A stretch of 64,000 nt of DNA from contig CAWHCT010000010.1 in assembly GCA_963827785.1 (NCBI GenBank), positions 48,708 to 112,707 of the forward strand, read 5' to 3'. Of this stretch, positions 43,844-53,207 are shown piece after piece. Origin of the DNA: Site-B1 sp963827785. GTDB taxonomy: Bacteria; Bacteroidota; Bacteroidia; Flavobacteriales; Flavobacteriaceae. The position numbers were made by a program, and so were the translations under genes. The notes beneath the pieces were generated by a model. The model did no database searches and was not told where the DNA came from. It worked only from the letters and a program-made list of their open reading frames with translations. Position 1 is the first letter of the stretch; the number at the start of each line of letters is the position of its first letter.

Positions 43844-44344
43844 TTAGTTAAGTTTTGCGTCACCCAACATAGATTCAACCAATTTCTCCTGCTTATCTTT
43901 ATTGGATAATTCTGTACGAACAACTTTTTCTGCTATTTCAATAGATAGGTTTGCAACCTGAGATTTTAACTCGGCTATTGCTGCCTTCTTTTCTGTTTTA
44001 ATTGAAACCTGGGCTTGAGCTATCATTTTGTTGGCTTCAACTTTGGCTTGATCTTTAGCATCTTCGATCATTTTATTCTTAATATCTCTTGCTTCCTTTA
44101 GCATAGCTTCTCTTTCTGCTCGAGCTTCTTTTAATAACTTCTGATTATCAGCCTGAAGGTTTTCCATTTCGCGTTTTGCGTTTTCTGCTGAATCCAATGC
44201 TTTCTTAATACCTTCTTCTCTATCGTTAACCGCATTCAGTATAGGTTTCCATGCAAACTTTCTTAATAAAAATAATAAAGCAAGGAATAACACAGTTTGC
44301 CAAAAAAACAAACCAACCGAGAATTCTTCTAATAACTTTTCCAT
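43844..44344 (-). CDS. atpF: ATP synthase Fo subunit b
   Basis: The 166-residue protein has one N-terminal membrane helix (FFWQTVLFLALLFLLRKFAW) followed by a long charged coiled coil, as expected for the peripheral stalk. Position between atpE and atpH is standard. Confidence 0.95.
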   Translation of the reverse strand: MEKLLEEFSVGLFFWQTVLFLALLFLLRKFAWKPILNAVNDREEGIKKALDSAENAKREMENLQADNQKLLKEARAEREAMLKEARDIKNKMIEDAKDQAKVEANKMIAQAQVSIKTEKKAAIAELKSQVANLSIEIAEKVVRTELSNKDKQEKLVESMLGDAKLN

Positions 44345-44424
44345 AATCTTCTTATAGTATATTTATTTAATTTTTAATAAAGTAAAGTTGCAACCAACCG
44401 TTGCAACTTTACTTTTAAAGAATT

Positions 44425-44619
44425 TTAGCTTACTGCAAACAGAGCAGCAAAACCAATACCTTCAATCAATGCAGCTGCGATTAACATAGCTGTTTGGATC
44501 TTACCGTAAGATTCTGGTTGACGAGCGATCGCTTCCATAGCTGAACCACCAATTCTACCAATACCAATACCAACACCAATTACTACTAAACCTGCACCTA
44601 CCATTACTGGAATTTCCAT
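44425..44619 (-). CDS. atpE: ATP synthase Fo subunit c
   Basis: The 64-residue proteolipid has two membrane helices, a polar loop (RQPESYGKIQ) and the ion-binding carboxylate E53 in helix 2. The usual Na+-binding residues are not evident, so a proton ring is likely. Confidence 0.95.
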   Translation of the reverse strand: MEIPVMVGAGLVVIGVGIGIGRIGGSAMEAIARQPESYGKIQTAMLIAAALIEGIGFAALFAVS

Positions 44620-44649
44620 AAATATGTATTTAAAAATTAAACATTCAAA

Positions 44650-45759
44650 TTAATGTGCGTGCGCTTCTTCATGATGGTCATGCTCTTCTGATGCAAAACC
44701 AAAATAAAGTGCGGACAGCATTGTAAATATATATGCCTGCAGCAATGCTACCAGCAATTCAATAAGCGAGATGGCAAAGGCCAGGCCAAATGACAATGGA
44801 CTCCCTAACCAACTCTTAAATATGAACATTAAACCAATTAAACTCATCAGAACAATATGTCCTGCTTTTATATTCGCATACAAACGAATAAGCAGAGCAA
44901 AAGGTTTAATAAAGATCCCTAAGATCTCAATTGGAACTAAAATAACATATATAGGAAGTTTTCCCAACCATGGCATCGAGTCTCCCAATGGATCAAAAAT
45001 ATGTTTCCAATAGTCTTTTGTTCCTGTAAAATTTGTTATTAAAAATGTTATTAAAGCCAAAGCAACCGTAACAGAAATACTGCTGGTAACATTAACTCCC
45101 AGTGGAGTCAAACCAAGCATGTTTATAAACCAAACAAAGAAAAATACTGTCAATAAATACGGCATGTATTTTCTATGCTTTTTTTCGCCAATATTTGGAA
45201 TAGCAATATCATCACGAATGTAAAGAACAATCGGCTCAAAGAAACGACCGGCTCCTTTGGCAATCCCGCCATTATTCTCATAGGATGTTGCAAGGCTCTT
45301 GAAAAGGAAAAACATCAATAATCCTACAAGGAAAATCACGGCAACATTCTTTGTAAAAGAAATATCCAATGGTTTTACATTCGTTGGATGATGCTCGTCA
45401 TCATAATTTATGGTTCCTGAAGCATCGGTTTTGTAAATTTTACTATGGTATTGTTTGTAGTAACTGTCACCTACCTGAGCAACCGTTTCGCCATGGTGGA
45501 ATTTAGATGATGAAAATACTTTTAAACCATTATCCCATAAAATTACCGGAAGTGGAGCACCTATATAAACATGTTCTCCTTCACTGTTAGTATATGAAAA
45601 AAGACTGAAATCATAGGAATCTTCCAAGTGATGTTGAATGTATTCTTTTATTTCGGTCTTAATATCACCTTTTGAAGATTCTTCTTCCTTTGCAAAAGAC
45701 ACAAAGGAAATTAAGAATATTAATAAGGTTATGGTTTTTACAGTTATTTTTCTTTGCAT
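44650..45759 (-). CDS. atpB: ATP synthase Fo subunit a
   Basis: The 369-residue protein is longer than the proteobacterial form because of a signal peptide-like start (LLIFLISFVSFAKEE) and about 120 periplasmic residues, as is usual in Bacteroidota. The C-terminal part holds the channel helices, with the essential arginine in LLIRLYANIKAGH. The final His-rich tail (HDHHEEAHAH) may bind metal. It heads the classic BEFHAG order here. Confidence 0.94.
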   Translation of the reverse strand: MQRKITVKTITLLIFLISFVSFAKEEESSKGDIKTEIKEYIQHHLEDSYDFSLFSYTNSEGEHVYIGAPLPVILWDNGLKVFSSSKFHHGETVAQVGDSYYKQYHSKIYKTDASGTINYDDEHHPTNVKPLDISFTKNVAVIFLVGLLMFFLFKSLATSYENNGGIAKGAGRFFEPIVLYIRDDIAIPNIGEKKHRKYMPYLLTVFFFVWFINMLGLTPLGVNVTSSISVTVALALITFLITNFTGTKDYWKHIFDPLGDSMPWLGKLPIYVILVPIEILGIFIKPFALLIRLYANIKAGHIVLMSLIGLMFIFKSWLGSPLSFGLAFAISLIELLVALLQAYIFTMLSALYFGFASEEHDHHEEAHAH

Positions 45760-45878
45760 ATTCCTGCTAATAATAGTGGCCTAAAAATCGCTGCAAAGGT
45801 ATGTTTTTAAATGAAAAACAAAAATAAATTTTTACTTTTTTTGGCTTATATGCGAGGTGTTTGATAAGCTGAATATTA

Positions 45879-46262
45879 TTAGATTTTATTCAGCCATTTT
45901 ACCAGGCTAAATGTTTCAAAGATCAAACAAATGATATAGGGAATAAAAAAGGCGGAAAATTCCAAAGAAGTAACCTGATCATCCAATTTGTAAACAGGGT
46001 AAAAAACAATAAAAAATACTATGAATTTTAAAAAACTGCCTCCCAGGAATAAAAAACCTAATTGGCTGCCATATTTATCTTTCATTTTATAAAGGAATCC
46101 GAAAATACCTGTGGCTAAAGCGGCATTTATTAAATATGAAACAACGATCATATCATTAAATAACGGGAAGTTTAAAAAGTGAAGTATTAATAGATGAATA
46201 CCGAAGGCAATACTAAGTAATAGTAAAAGCTTGACAGAAAATAGAGTAAACTCATTTTTCAT
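45879..46262 (-). CDS. DUF6168-like four-helix membrane protein of the ATP operon
   Basis: The 127-residue protein has about four membrane helices. It lies between atpZ and atpB, its start 1 bp from the atpZ stop. AtpI-like position suggests a role in c-ring assembly or ion supply, but this is position-based only. Confidence 0.75.
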   Translation of the reverse strand: MKNEFTLFSVKLLLLLSIAFGIHLLILHFLNFPLFNDMIVVSYLINAALATGIFGFLYKMKDKYGSQLGFLFLGGSFLKFIVFFIVFYPVYKLDDQVTSLEFSAFFIPYIICLIFETFSLVKWLNKI

Positions 46263-46481
46263 TTAATACTTAATTCTATTGAGTTGTTTTACAACTACAT
46301 ATAGGGAGGCGGCAACTCCTAGCAATGTAAATATTATCACATATAACTTTTCGTTGTCATTGTAATTTGTATCCAACCATTTGCCTAAAAGCACAAATAA
46401 ATAGATGATAACTCCCATTTGTATTCCTATACCAGAGAGTATGCCAATTTGTTTAAGCTGATTTTTCGGTTTTTCTTTCAC
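46263..46481 (-). CDS. AtpZ/AtpI-type protein
   Basis: The 72-residue protein has two membrane helices with the AtpZ pattern (GILSGIGIQMGVIIYLFVLL, then GKWLD). It overlaps bactofilin by 29 bp. AtpZ with AtpI has been described as a cation transport/assembly helper of the ATP synthase. Confidence 0.85.
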   Translation of the reverse strand: MKEKPKNQLKQIGILSGIGIQMGVIIYLFVLLGKWLDTNYNDNEKLYVIIFTLLGVAASLYVVVKQLNRIKY

Positions 46482-46857
46482 CAGAAAGTTCTTTTACCGC
46501 TCCTTTCATAGAACAGGTTGCATTAAAGGTGGCTCCAGGTTCAACTGCCAGTTTACCAATAATAACTTCTCCTTCAATGATCGCTGAATCCTTTAAAGTC
46601 AATGTGCCGGAAAGAATTAATTTTCCCGAAAAAGTGCCTTCAAAATCGGCATTAGTTCCTTCAAGAGTTCCTTTGATCAATCCGGTTCTTCCAACGACTA
46701 CTTTCCCTGGAGTTTTTAAGTTCCCTTCTATGGTTCCATCAATTCTAAATGGGCCTTCGCTAACGACGTCGCCAACTATTTTGGTGTTATGAGAAATGAT
46801 ATTCTGCTGGGAAACAGAATCGATGGCTCCTTTATTTTTTTTGCTGTCTGAGTACAT
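46453..46857 (-). CDS. Bactofilin family polymer-forming cytoskeletal protein
   Basis: The 134-residue protein is a right-handed β-helix of the bactofilin family (HNTKIVGDVVSEGPFRIDGT, then IEGNLKTPGKVVVGRTGLIK). The N-terminus is polar and short. It lies between the SprE-like gene (25 bp) and atpZ (overlap), so it is probably co-transcribed. Bactofilins polymerise at the membrane and shape local cell-wall growth. Confidence 0.92.
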   Translation of the reverse strand: MYSDSKKNKGAIDSVSQQNIISHNTKIVGDVVSEGPFRIDGTIEGNLKTPGKVVVGRTGLIKGTLEGTNADFEGTFSGKLILSGTLTLKDSAIIEGEVIIGKLAVEPGATFNATCSMKGAVKELSGERKTEKSA

Positions 46858-46882
46858 GGTGCTATTATTCTATTTTTATTAA

Positions 46883-49420
46883 TTATTGGGCTTCTAAATA
46901 TGATTCTAAATTCTTATGGATTTGAATGATCTCATAGTTTTTAGTTGAAATAGGAATATGATCTTTAATGATTTTCTTTTTGTTCTTTCCTAAAATCTCT
47001 GCAAATCCTTTTGCTCCATCTATACTTTTGAGGCCGTGAACGACCACAAAGGTAGTATTTTTGTCGTAAACATCTATGGATGAGGTTAAATCATAAACTT
47101 TCACATCTTTAATAACCTCATTCAAGGTTTTAACAAATTCTTCAATCTCTTCCTTGGAGGCATCAATGAACTTATATATCACCTTAAATCTATTTGATGA
47201 ATTGTCATCAGAAAAATCTTTTGAGGCTAATTTTGGCAAAGCCTCCTGTATCAATCTTTCTGCTTGTTTTCCTTCGGGTGTATTTGGATAATTCAATGCT
47301 ATATAATTCATTGATTCCTTGTATGCATCATATCCATTTAGTCTGCCTATGGCAGTAGCTTTTAAAAATTCAAACTTAGATGCCATTTTCTCACCTTCAA
47401 ACAGCTCTATATATTCATCGCATTTTGAAATAACCTCAGCGTAATTTTGATCTTCATGACTTTTGTAAAGCGTCTCATATAATGCTTCCGGACTGCTTTC
47501 ATCCTTTTCTAACTGTAAATCAGGATTATTCAATAACATCGCATAACGCGAGTCAGGGTAATTTTTAATAATATCTGCTTTAACGATATCAGCTTCTCCA
47601 GAGTTGTTAAGCTCTAAGTATACTTTATACAGATTATACTTTGCGGGAAGAACTAGTCGCTCTTCCGGGTCATTACTTAATAGACTTTTTAGCTTGTCCT
47701 TTGAAAGCCCAAACTCACTGAATTTATCTTTGTAAATAAGCCCTAACTGATAATAAGCAAAATTTCTGTCTTTAATAATACTATCTATCTCTTTTTGATC
47801 TGTTGGGATTTTTGATATATAAAAGTTAGGGTCGTATTTCTCTTCTTCGGTTAAACTCTCTAAGACCAATTCTGATGAACTATTATCTCCACTTTGAACT
47901 GACCCGGATTTTGACCATCTCCAATTATCTTTATAAGGTCTTTCTCCCCATATTTTAATGAATTCATTTTTTCCAAAGGCAACTGTAGTTGGATTATAAA
48001 AATAAAAGCTCTGTGAAGCACTATTGCCAGATTGATTCCCTGACTGTGCATTGTTATTTGGGTCAATTACCAGACCTGCATTTTGTTTAAGTGAAGCTTT
48101 TTCTTTTTCGGCTTCATCTTTTGCTTTTAAATCATTCACCAAGGTCTCAAATACAGCAAGTTTGTCTTCATCGGACAGGTTTACTAAATTTAAAATACTA
48201 TCATTACGTTTAGCTACATCTTCATAAAAAATAACTTCTTCCAGATTAATTCTTTTTCTATTAATTACCCGATACATTTTTGAATTTTTCTTCAAATTTT
48301 GCATCGTGCTGTCAAAATAGGCTCCGGCAGTAATATACTGGGAATTATCAAAATTCATGTCTCCCAGACGTTGATAATTCAAAGCTTTTAAATATTTATC
48401 GACCGAATTTGTCCTAAGTGACTTATTGTAATAATCTGCTGAAATGCTATCAGAATCAATTGCTTTATAAAACTCTCCTATTTCATGATATATCTTGTCT
48501 AAAAATGGTCGGTTCTCTCGATTCTCTTCAAGTTCAGTCAAGTATTCTATAAACTCCAATTTATTCCCATTTTCCAGATCAAAGTTCTTGACCTTTTCAA
48601 GGTGTGCGTTGATATAATAAACACGACGAGTTTTTCTGTGCAGATCGATAACCTCATCAAAAGCCATATTAGCACTGTCTTTAAAGGATAATGTATTATA
48701 AAGCTGCCCTTTGATGAAATTATATCGTCCTTTTTCTTCGTTCTTCTTGGTTTTTTTTGATGCTATTTTTATTTGGATAAGAGCACTGTCAACATCATTA
48801 ATATTCAAATAGGCCTGAGCTAACATGGAGGTTGCGTCTGCAAGATCCTGATCTTTTAACTCTTCCTGATCCAAAAGTCGTTTTAAATTCTTGATTGCCA
48901 GTTCATCATTTTCAAGTCTAATATTGGTTTTTTCCCTCCAGATCTTTGCTTGATTGATCTTATCGCTTGCAGGGTATTTGTAAAGGATGTAATTAAAGGC
49001 CTCAAGGGCAGGAACAAAGCGCTGATCAAAATACCGTGCTTTTCCTAACAGTAGATATGCTTCATCCATTTGAGGGTTACTCTCTTTACCCGCAATATTC
49101 ATGGAATGCTTCTGAATAGCTTTAACGGCTTTTTCTTCAGCTCTTTCAAAATTAGGATTTTTGGATTGTCCGGGAAGAAATATATCTTCAGCAATTTGCA
49201 TTCGTTCTATTGGAAGGATCTCCCAATAATCATCTGCGTAGCCATCATTCAGGCTTTTAACGCCATCGAATAAGGCATTGTAGCCATTATAAAGCGCATT
49301 ATATTCAGCTGTAACAGCATGAAAATTTCTACTTACAAACCTGTTTTTCTTGCGAGAGCAGCTGCTTAATAAAAGGATGAAAACAACAGATATTGTTGCT
49401 ATTTTAAAAAATGCCTTCAA
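46883..49420 (-). CDS. sprE: SprE/PorW-like T9SS lipoprotein with TPRs
   Basis: The 845-residue protein begins with a lipobox (FILLLSSC, then SRKKNRF) and a conserved-looking start (FVSRNFHAVTAEYNALYNGY). TPR-like helices extend over most of its length; there is a low-complexity segment around 455-480, and the C-terminus is a small SPOR-like α/β domain (TTFVVVHGLKSIDGAKGFAE). SprE in Flavobacterium and PorW in Porphyromonas are such lipoproteins, needed for gliding and T9SS. Assignment is by architecture and family pattern. It is first in the run that includes bactofilin and atp genes. Confidence 0.78.
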   Translation of the reverse strand: MKAFFKIATISVVFILLLSSCSRKKNRFVSRNFHAVTAEYNALYNGYNALFDGVKSLNDGYADDYWEILPIERMQIAEDIFLPGQSKNPNFERAEEKAVKAIQKHSMNIAGKESNPQMDEAYLLLGKARYFDQRFVPALEAFNYILYKYPASDKINQAKIWREKTNIRLENDELAIKNLKRLLDQEELKDQDLADATSMLAQAYLNINDVDSALIQIKIASKKTKKNEEKGRYNFIKGQLYNTLSFKDSANMAFDEVIDLHRKTRRVYYINAHLEKVKNFDLENGNKLEFIEYLTELEENRENRPFLDKIYHEIGEFYKAIDSDSISADYYNKSLRTNSVDKYLKALNYQRLGDMNFDNSQYITAGAYFDSTMQNLKKNSKMYRVINRKRINLEEVIFYEDVAKRNDSILNLVNLSDEDKLAVFETLVNDLKAKDEAEKEKASLKQNAGLVIDPNNNAQSGNQSGNSASQSFYFYNPTTVAFGKNEFIKIWGERPYKDNWRWSKSGSVQSGDNSSSELVLESLTEEEKYDPNFYISKIPTDQKEIDSIIKDRNFAYYQLGLIYKDKFSEFGLSKDKLKSLLSNDPEERLVLPAKYNLYKVYLELNNSGEADIVKADIIKNYPDSRYAMLLNNPDLQLEKDESSPEALYETLYKSHEDQNYAEVISKCDEYIELFEGEKMASKFEFLKATAIGRLNGYDAYKESMNYIALNYPNTPEGKQAERLIQEALPKLASKDFSDDNSSNRFKVIYKFIDASKEEIEEFVKTLNEVIKDVKVYDLTSSIDVYDKNTTFVVVHGLKSIDGAKGFAEILGKNKKKIIKDHIPISTKNYEIIQIHKNLESYLEAQ

Positions 49421-49526
49421 ATTTGTACCTAATTAAGTGTAAACATAACAGATTAACCCCGTTATTATTATACTAAAAGGTAAAAATAAACATCTTTTTT
49501 AATTACATCATTAATTAGTTTCGGAT

Positions 49527-50234
49527 TTACTGCTGCAATTCGCTCGAAAAATAGTCTTCAAGTTCTCTAAGTGTCGCTTTATTAGTTTGCAGATCCTTAA
49601 TTATTTCGCCTTTTTCAAGAACAACAATGCGTTCACAAACATCTGTAACATGCATGAGGTCATGGCTTGAAATTAAAATAGTAATGTCTTTTTCTTCAGC
49701 AAGGCTTTTAATAATTTGCTTTAACCTAATTTGCGTTGTTGGATCTAAATTTGCAAAAGGTTCATCCAGTATTATTACTTCAGGATTTCCTATGAGTGAG
49801 GCTACGATCCCAACTTTTTTCTGATTTCCTTTACTTAAATCTCTTAAATACTTTTTCTTGCTCAATATCTCATCATGAAAAAAGTCCTTGAATTGAGCTA
49901 CCAAGGTATCTACATCGGCTTTGTTTTGACCCCTTAGCTCCCCAATAAAATAAAAATATTCTTCCGGAGTTAAATAGCCTATCAAATAACTTTCATCTAT
50001 AAATGATGAGGTGAAAGGTTTCCAGTCCTCGGATTCATTTATAACTATTGAATTGTTGGTTGCATGTCCTGTTGTTGGCTGGATCAAATCCAGAAGCAAA
50101 CTGAAAAAGGTCGTTTTACCGGCTCCATTGTTGCCAACTAATCCAAAACTTTGTCCTTTCGGAATTGTAATGTCGTCTATTTTTAAAACCGTGTTTGATC
50201 CGTATTTTTTGGTAATATTTTTTGCTGTTATCAT
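49527..50234 (-). CDS. ABC transporter ATP-binding protein
   Basis: A single ABC domain (235 residues from the ATG at 50234) with Walker A GNNGAGKTT, signature LSKGNQKK (with Asp before it) and Walker B VIILDEPFANLD. The upstream DUF5687 gene ends 9 bp before this ATG, so the two form an exporter pair. The substrate is unknown. Confidence 0.9.
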   Translation of the reverse strand: MITAKNITKKYGSNTVLKIDDITIPKGQSFGLVGNNGAGKTTFFSLLLDLIQPTTGHATNNSIVINESEDWKPFTSSFIDESYLIGYLTPEEYFYFIGELRGQNKADVDTLVAQFKDFFHDEILSKKKYLRDLSKGNQKKVGIVASLIGNPEVIILDEPFANLDPTTQIRLKQIIKSLAEEKDITILISSHDLMHVTDVCERIVVLEKGEIIKDLQTNKATLRELEDYFSSELQQ

Positions 50235-50243
50235 AATTTTCAA

Positions 50244-51722
50244 TTAATTATCCTGACTAAACGCATCGATCATCTTATATTTTGATGCTAAATATTTTGA
50301 AGTTATTAAATCCATAATTCTTTGATGAAAAACAATACCCAGTAATCCGCAAATAATCAATGCTGCGATGCCTCCCTCAAAATTGAACAAGAAATAGAAC
50401 AAAACAAATATTGCAATAGGTAAAAGCATTAATGGGATTCCAACCAGCCATTGTACTGCTCCTGTCCCCTGATAATTAAATGCTGCTCGTTGATTAAGAT
50501 CTATTTTCTTTCGGTTATAAGAGCCTGCAAACAAAATAACATGTGAATTGACGCCTATGTTATAAATTGCCGCAGCAAAATGTGCCACTAAAATTTTCCA
50601 TCCAAAATATACATAAGGGATACTAAGTACAAACATGATCACCACGCTCATGATCATAAGGACAAACTTTGAACGCAGATATTGCTCATACTTAATGTTC
50701 TGGCTCATTAGCATTTTATAGTAACCACTGTCCCAGGCAGGAATGAATTGGCCAAAATTGATAAGGAAAATACCTGTTACGAATATTCCTATAAACCCAT
50801 ACAGCCAAACCATATCCCTGTACATGGGCTGAGGATAGAAGAATAGTCCATACAACAATCCTATAACCAAAATAAAAATAGAAGATCTTGGTCTCTTGTT
50901 TCTCCATAAAAGTTTTAGATCCAATTGCATAAAAGGAGCGATATCTCCAAATCTTCTGGTCCAAGCCAGGTCGGATGTCTTGACTTCCTGATTTTTTGTT
51001 TTAAGAGAATTATCTAAATATAGTTTCTGCCTTAAGATCTTATAATTATAGACATATAAACCAATTAAAATAAGTATCGGAATGATAATTAAAAAAGGGG
51101 TTTCTGTAACTGATATGAAAAATCCGGAAAGTAATGATGAAAAGGAAACAACATTAAAATAATTAAGTCCGAAAAGTATTGCTGCAAATGCAATTAATGG
51201 CAAGAATGATAACTCAGTTTCAGCAGAAAGGCTTTCAATAATAAAATTTAAAAAGTTTATTATCAATGTCACTACAATCATAAGTAAAACCCAGACTATG
51301 ACTTGAGAAGGTTCATAATCATTAGCAACTAACATAAACCCAAAAGGTATTATGGCAAACAGAGGTAAAAAATTAAAAAAGGACAGGGCCGATTTACCTA
51401 AAACATAATGTACCATTTTGCTTTTTTTAATCGGAAGTGTAAGTAGTGGTTTAACGATCATTACCGGTAATTTCTGAAGAAAAAAGCGCATTAAAAGATC
51501 TGCTAATATCCAATAGAATAAAATTCCATTCAGAACAAGAAAAGGATCTTCATCTGGAAGGGTTTTTTTTAGGATTGCGTATAAGGCAAAACCTAAAATT
51601 AAAAAAACAGCCATAAAATAAAGAGCTAAAAAACCCATAAATATTTTCAGGGCTATACTTTTGCCTAAACTTGCCGATCTAATTAGTGATTTCCATTCTA
51701 AACTTATAAAATGTTTGATCAT
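50244..51722 (-). CDS. DUF5687 family ABC transporter membrane protein
   Basis: The 492-residue protein has about 12 hydrophobic helices. The N-terminus (FISLEWKSLIRSASLGKSIA) fits the DUF5687 family of ABC-2-like permeases found in Bacteroidota. Coupling to the ATPase gene is clear; function is unknown. Confidence 0.82.
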   Translation of the reverse strand: MIKHFISLEWKSLIRSASLGKSIALKIFMGFLALYFMAVFLILGFALYAILKKTLPDEDPFLVLNGILFYWILADLLMRFFLQKLPVMIVKPLLTLPIKKSKMVHYVLGKSALSFFNFLPLFAIIPFGFMLVANDYEPSQVIVWVLLMIVVTLIINFLNFIIESLSAETELSFLPLIAFAAILFGLNYFNVVSFSSLLSGFFISVTETPFLIIIPILILIGLYVYNYKILRQKLYLDNSLKTKNQEVKTSDLAWTRRFGDIAPFMQLDLKLLWRNKRPRSSIFILVIGLLYGLFFYPQPMYRDMVWLYGFIGIFVTGIFLINFGQFIPAWDSGYYKMLMSQNIKYEQYLRSKFVLMIMSVVIMFVLSIPYVYFGWKILVAHFAAAIYNIGVNSHVILFAGSYNRKKIDLNQRAAFNYQGTGAVQWLVGIPLMLLPIAIFVLFYFLFNFEGGIAALIICGLLGIVFHQRIMDLITSKYLASKYKMIDAFSQDN

Positions 51723-51886
51723 GAATTTCTGTGTTGATTTTTTTAGTTAGTAATATTACTACTCATTTTGTTACAAACCAAACTTAAATACTATCCATCA
51801 AAAGTTAAATAATATTCCTTTTTAAATTGAGTAACATCGATTTTTATATTTTGGTTTTGTTTATAGTATTGTTGAATGGCATTTCA

Positions 51887-51894
51887 TACTTTTG
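51887..51894 (+). promoter_or_regulatory. -7 box (TACTTTTG) before the ferredoxin reductase gene
   Basis: This exact TAnnTTTG match ends 15 nt before the ATG at 51910. The nearest TTG motifs are spaced at 15 or 27 nt, not optimal. Confidence 0.55.
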
Positions 51895-51909
51895 TACAAA
51901 ATTTTTTAA

Positions 51910-52971
51910 ATGTCACAATTTTATAAATTAAGAGTTAAAGAGGTACATAGAGAAACTGATAAATGCGTTACGATAAACTTTGATATTCCAATCGAAATAA
52001 AAGATGAATTTAAGTTCAAAGCCGGACAATATCTTACTCTAAAAACCCTAATTAACGGGGAAGAAGTTAGAAGGGATTATTCCATTTGCTCATCACCCAA
52101 GGATCAAGAGCTAAAAGTAGCTGTCAAGGAAGTGGAAAAAGGATCATTCTCTAAATTTGCTAACAGGTTATTAAAAGTAAATGACATATTAGAAGTAGCT
52201 CCCCCAAGAGGTCGCTTTATTTTTGAGCCCAAATTTGAAAAGAAAAGAACAGTAGTTGCTTTTGCAGCGGGAAGCGGAATTACGCCCATCATGAGTATTG
52301 CAAAAACAATTTTGGAACATGAACCAAAAAGTACATTTGTGTTAATTTATGGAAATAAAACTCCAAAAGACACTATATTTTTTCAAGAGATCCTGGATCT
52401 TCATCACAATTATCTAGACAGGTTTAATCTGCAGTTGGTTTTTAGTCAATCTGATGAAGAAAATGCACTGTTTGGAAGAATTGAAAAAAGCACGGTAAAT
52501 TTTATCGTTAAAAATAAATACAAACACATAGATATAGATTCTTTTTTCATATGTGGCCCTGAGCAAATGATCAATACAGTACAGGAAGTTCTTCTTGAAA
52601 ACGGAGTTAATAAAGATTCTATTCATTTTGAGTTATTTACCACATCCAAATCGGAAACTTCTGAAAATGCCGTAGCTTCATTAACTGATGATGAGACCGC
52701 TGTTACTGTTATTGTTGATGATGAAGAAACCAAATTTAAAATGTCAAGAAAAAAAACAGTTCTTGAGGCTGCTCTAGCCGAAAAAATTGATGCTCCTTAT
52801 TCCTGTCAGGGTGGAATTTGCAGCAGTTGTGTCGCAAGGTTAAAAGAAGGTGAAGTGGTAATGAGGCAAAATAATATTCTTACTGAAAGTGAAGTAACAG
52901 AAGGGCTTATTTTGACTTGTCAATCTCACCCTACAACTTCAAAAATTGTTGTGGATTATGACGACATATAA
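51910..52971 (+). CDS. Ferredoxin-fused flavin reductase (PaaE/ferredoxin-NADP reductase type)
   Basis: The 353-residue enzyme has an FAD-binding domain (RRDYSICSSP), an NAD(P)-binding domain (AFAAGSGITPIMSIAKTIL) and a C-terminal plant-type 2Fe-2S ferredoxin domain with C299, C304, C307 and C337. It moves electrons from NAD(P)H through FAD to the Fe-S centre and on to a partner oxygenase or acceptor. It is a single gene here with no paa cluster, so the acceptor is unknown. Confidence 0.88.
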   Translation: MSQFYKLRVKEVHRETDKCVTINFDIPIEIKDEFKFKAGQYLTLKTLINGEEVRRDYSICSSPKDQELKVAVKEVEKGSFSKFANRLLKVNDILEVAPPRGRFIFEPKFEKKRTVVAFAAGSGITPIMSIAKTILEHEPKSTFVLIYGNKTPKDTIFFQEILDLHHNYLDRFNLQLVFSQSDEENALFGRIEKSTVNFIVKNKYKHIDIDSFFICGPEQMINTVQEVLLENGVNKDSIHFELFTTSKSETSENAVASLTDDETAVTVIVDDEETKFKMSRKKTVLEAALAEKIDAPYSCQGGICSSCVARLKEGEVVMRQNNILTESEVTEGLILTCQSHPTTSKIVVDYDDI

Positions 52972-53180
52972 TCTATATTAATTTTCTGTCAAATTATCCA
53001 AAATTTTTGTTGTTCATCGATATATTTGTTATTTTGTCGATGAAATATGCATTTTAACGAATATTTTAAATTACATTCAACTTTATGGTAAAATATTTTC
53101 TTAAACCCGATTAAATTAGTAGAAGATTAGCGTTATTTAGATTTTGGGATATCTATTTTAAACTAATGCAATTAATCTAG

Positions 53181-53207
53181 CCCTACTCTTTTGAGTAGGG
53201 TTTTTTT
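53181..53207 (+). terminator. Terminator between the reductase and the GT9 gene
   Basis: CCCTACTC/GAGTAGGG stem followed by seven T. The stop of the minus-strand GT9 gene lies inside the stem. It is 210 bp past the reductase stop; the intervening sequence shows no gene. Confidence 0.85.

Noticed and set aside
46453..46481. Overlap of bactofilin and atpZ as a frameshift
   Set aside because: Both frames are full length for their families, so it is a normal coding overlap.
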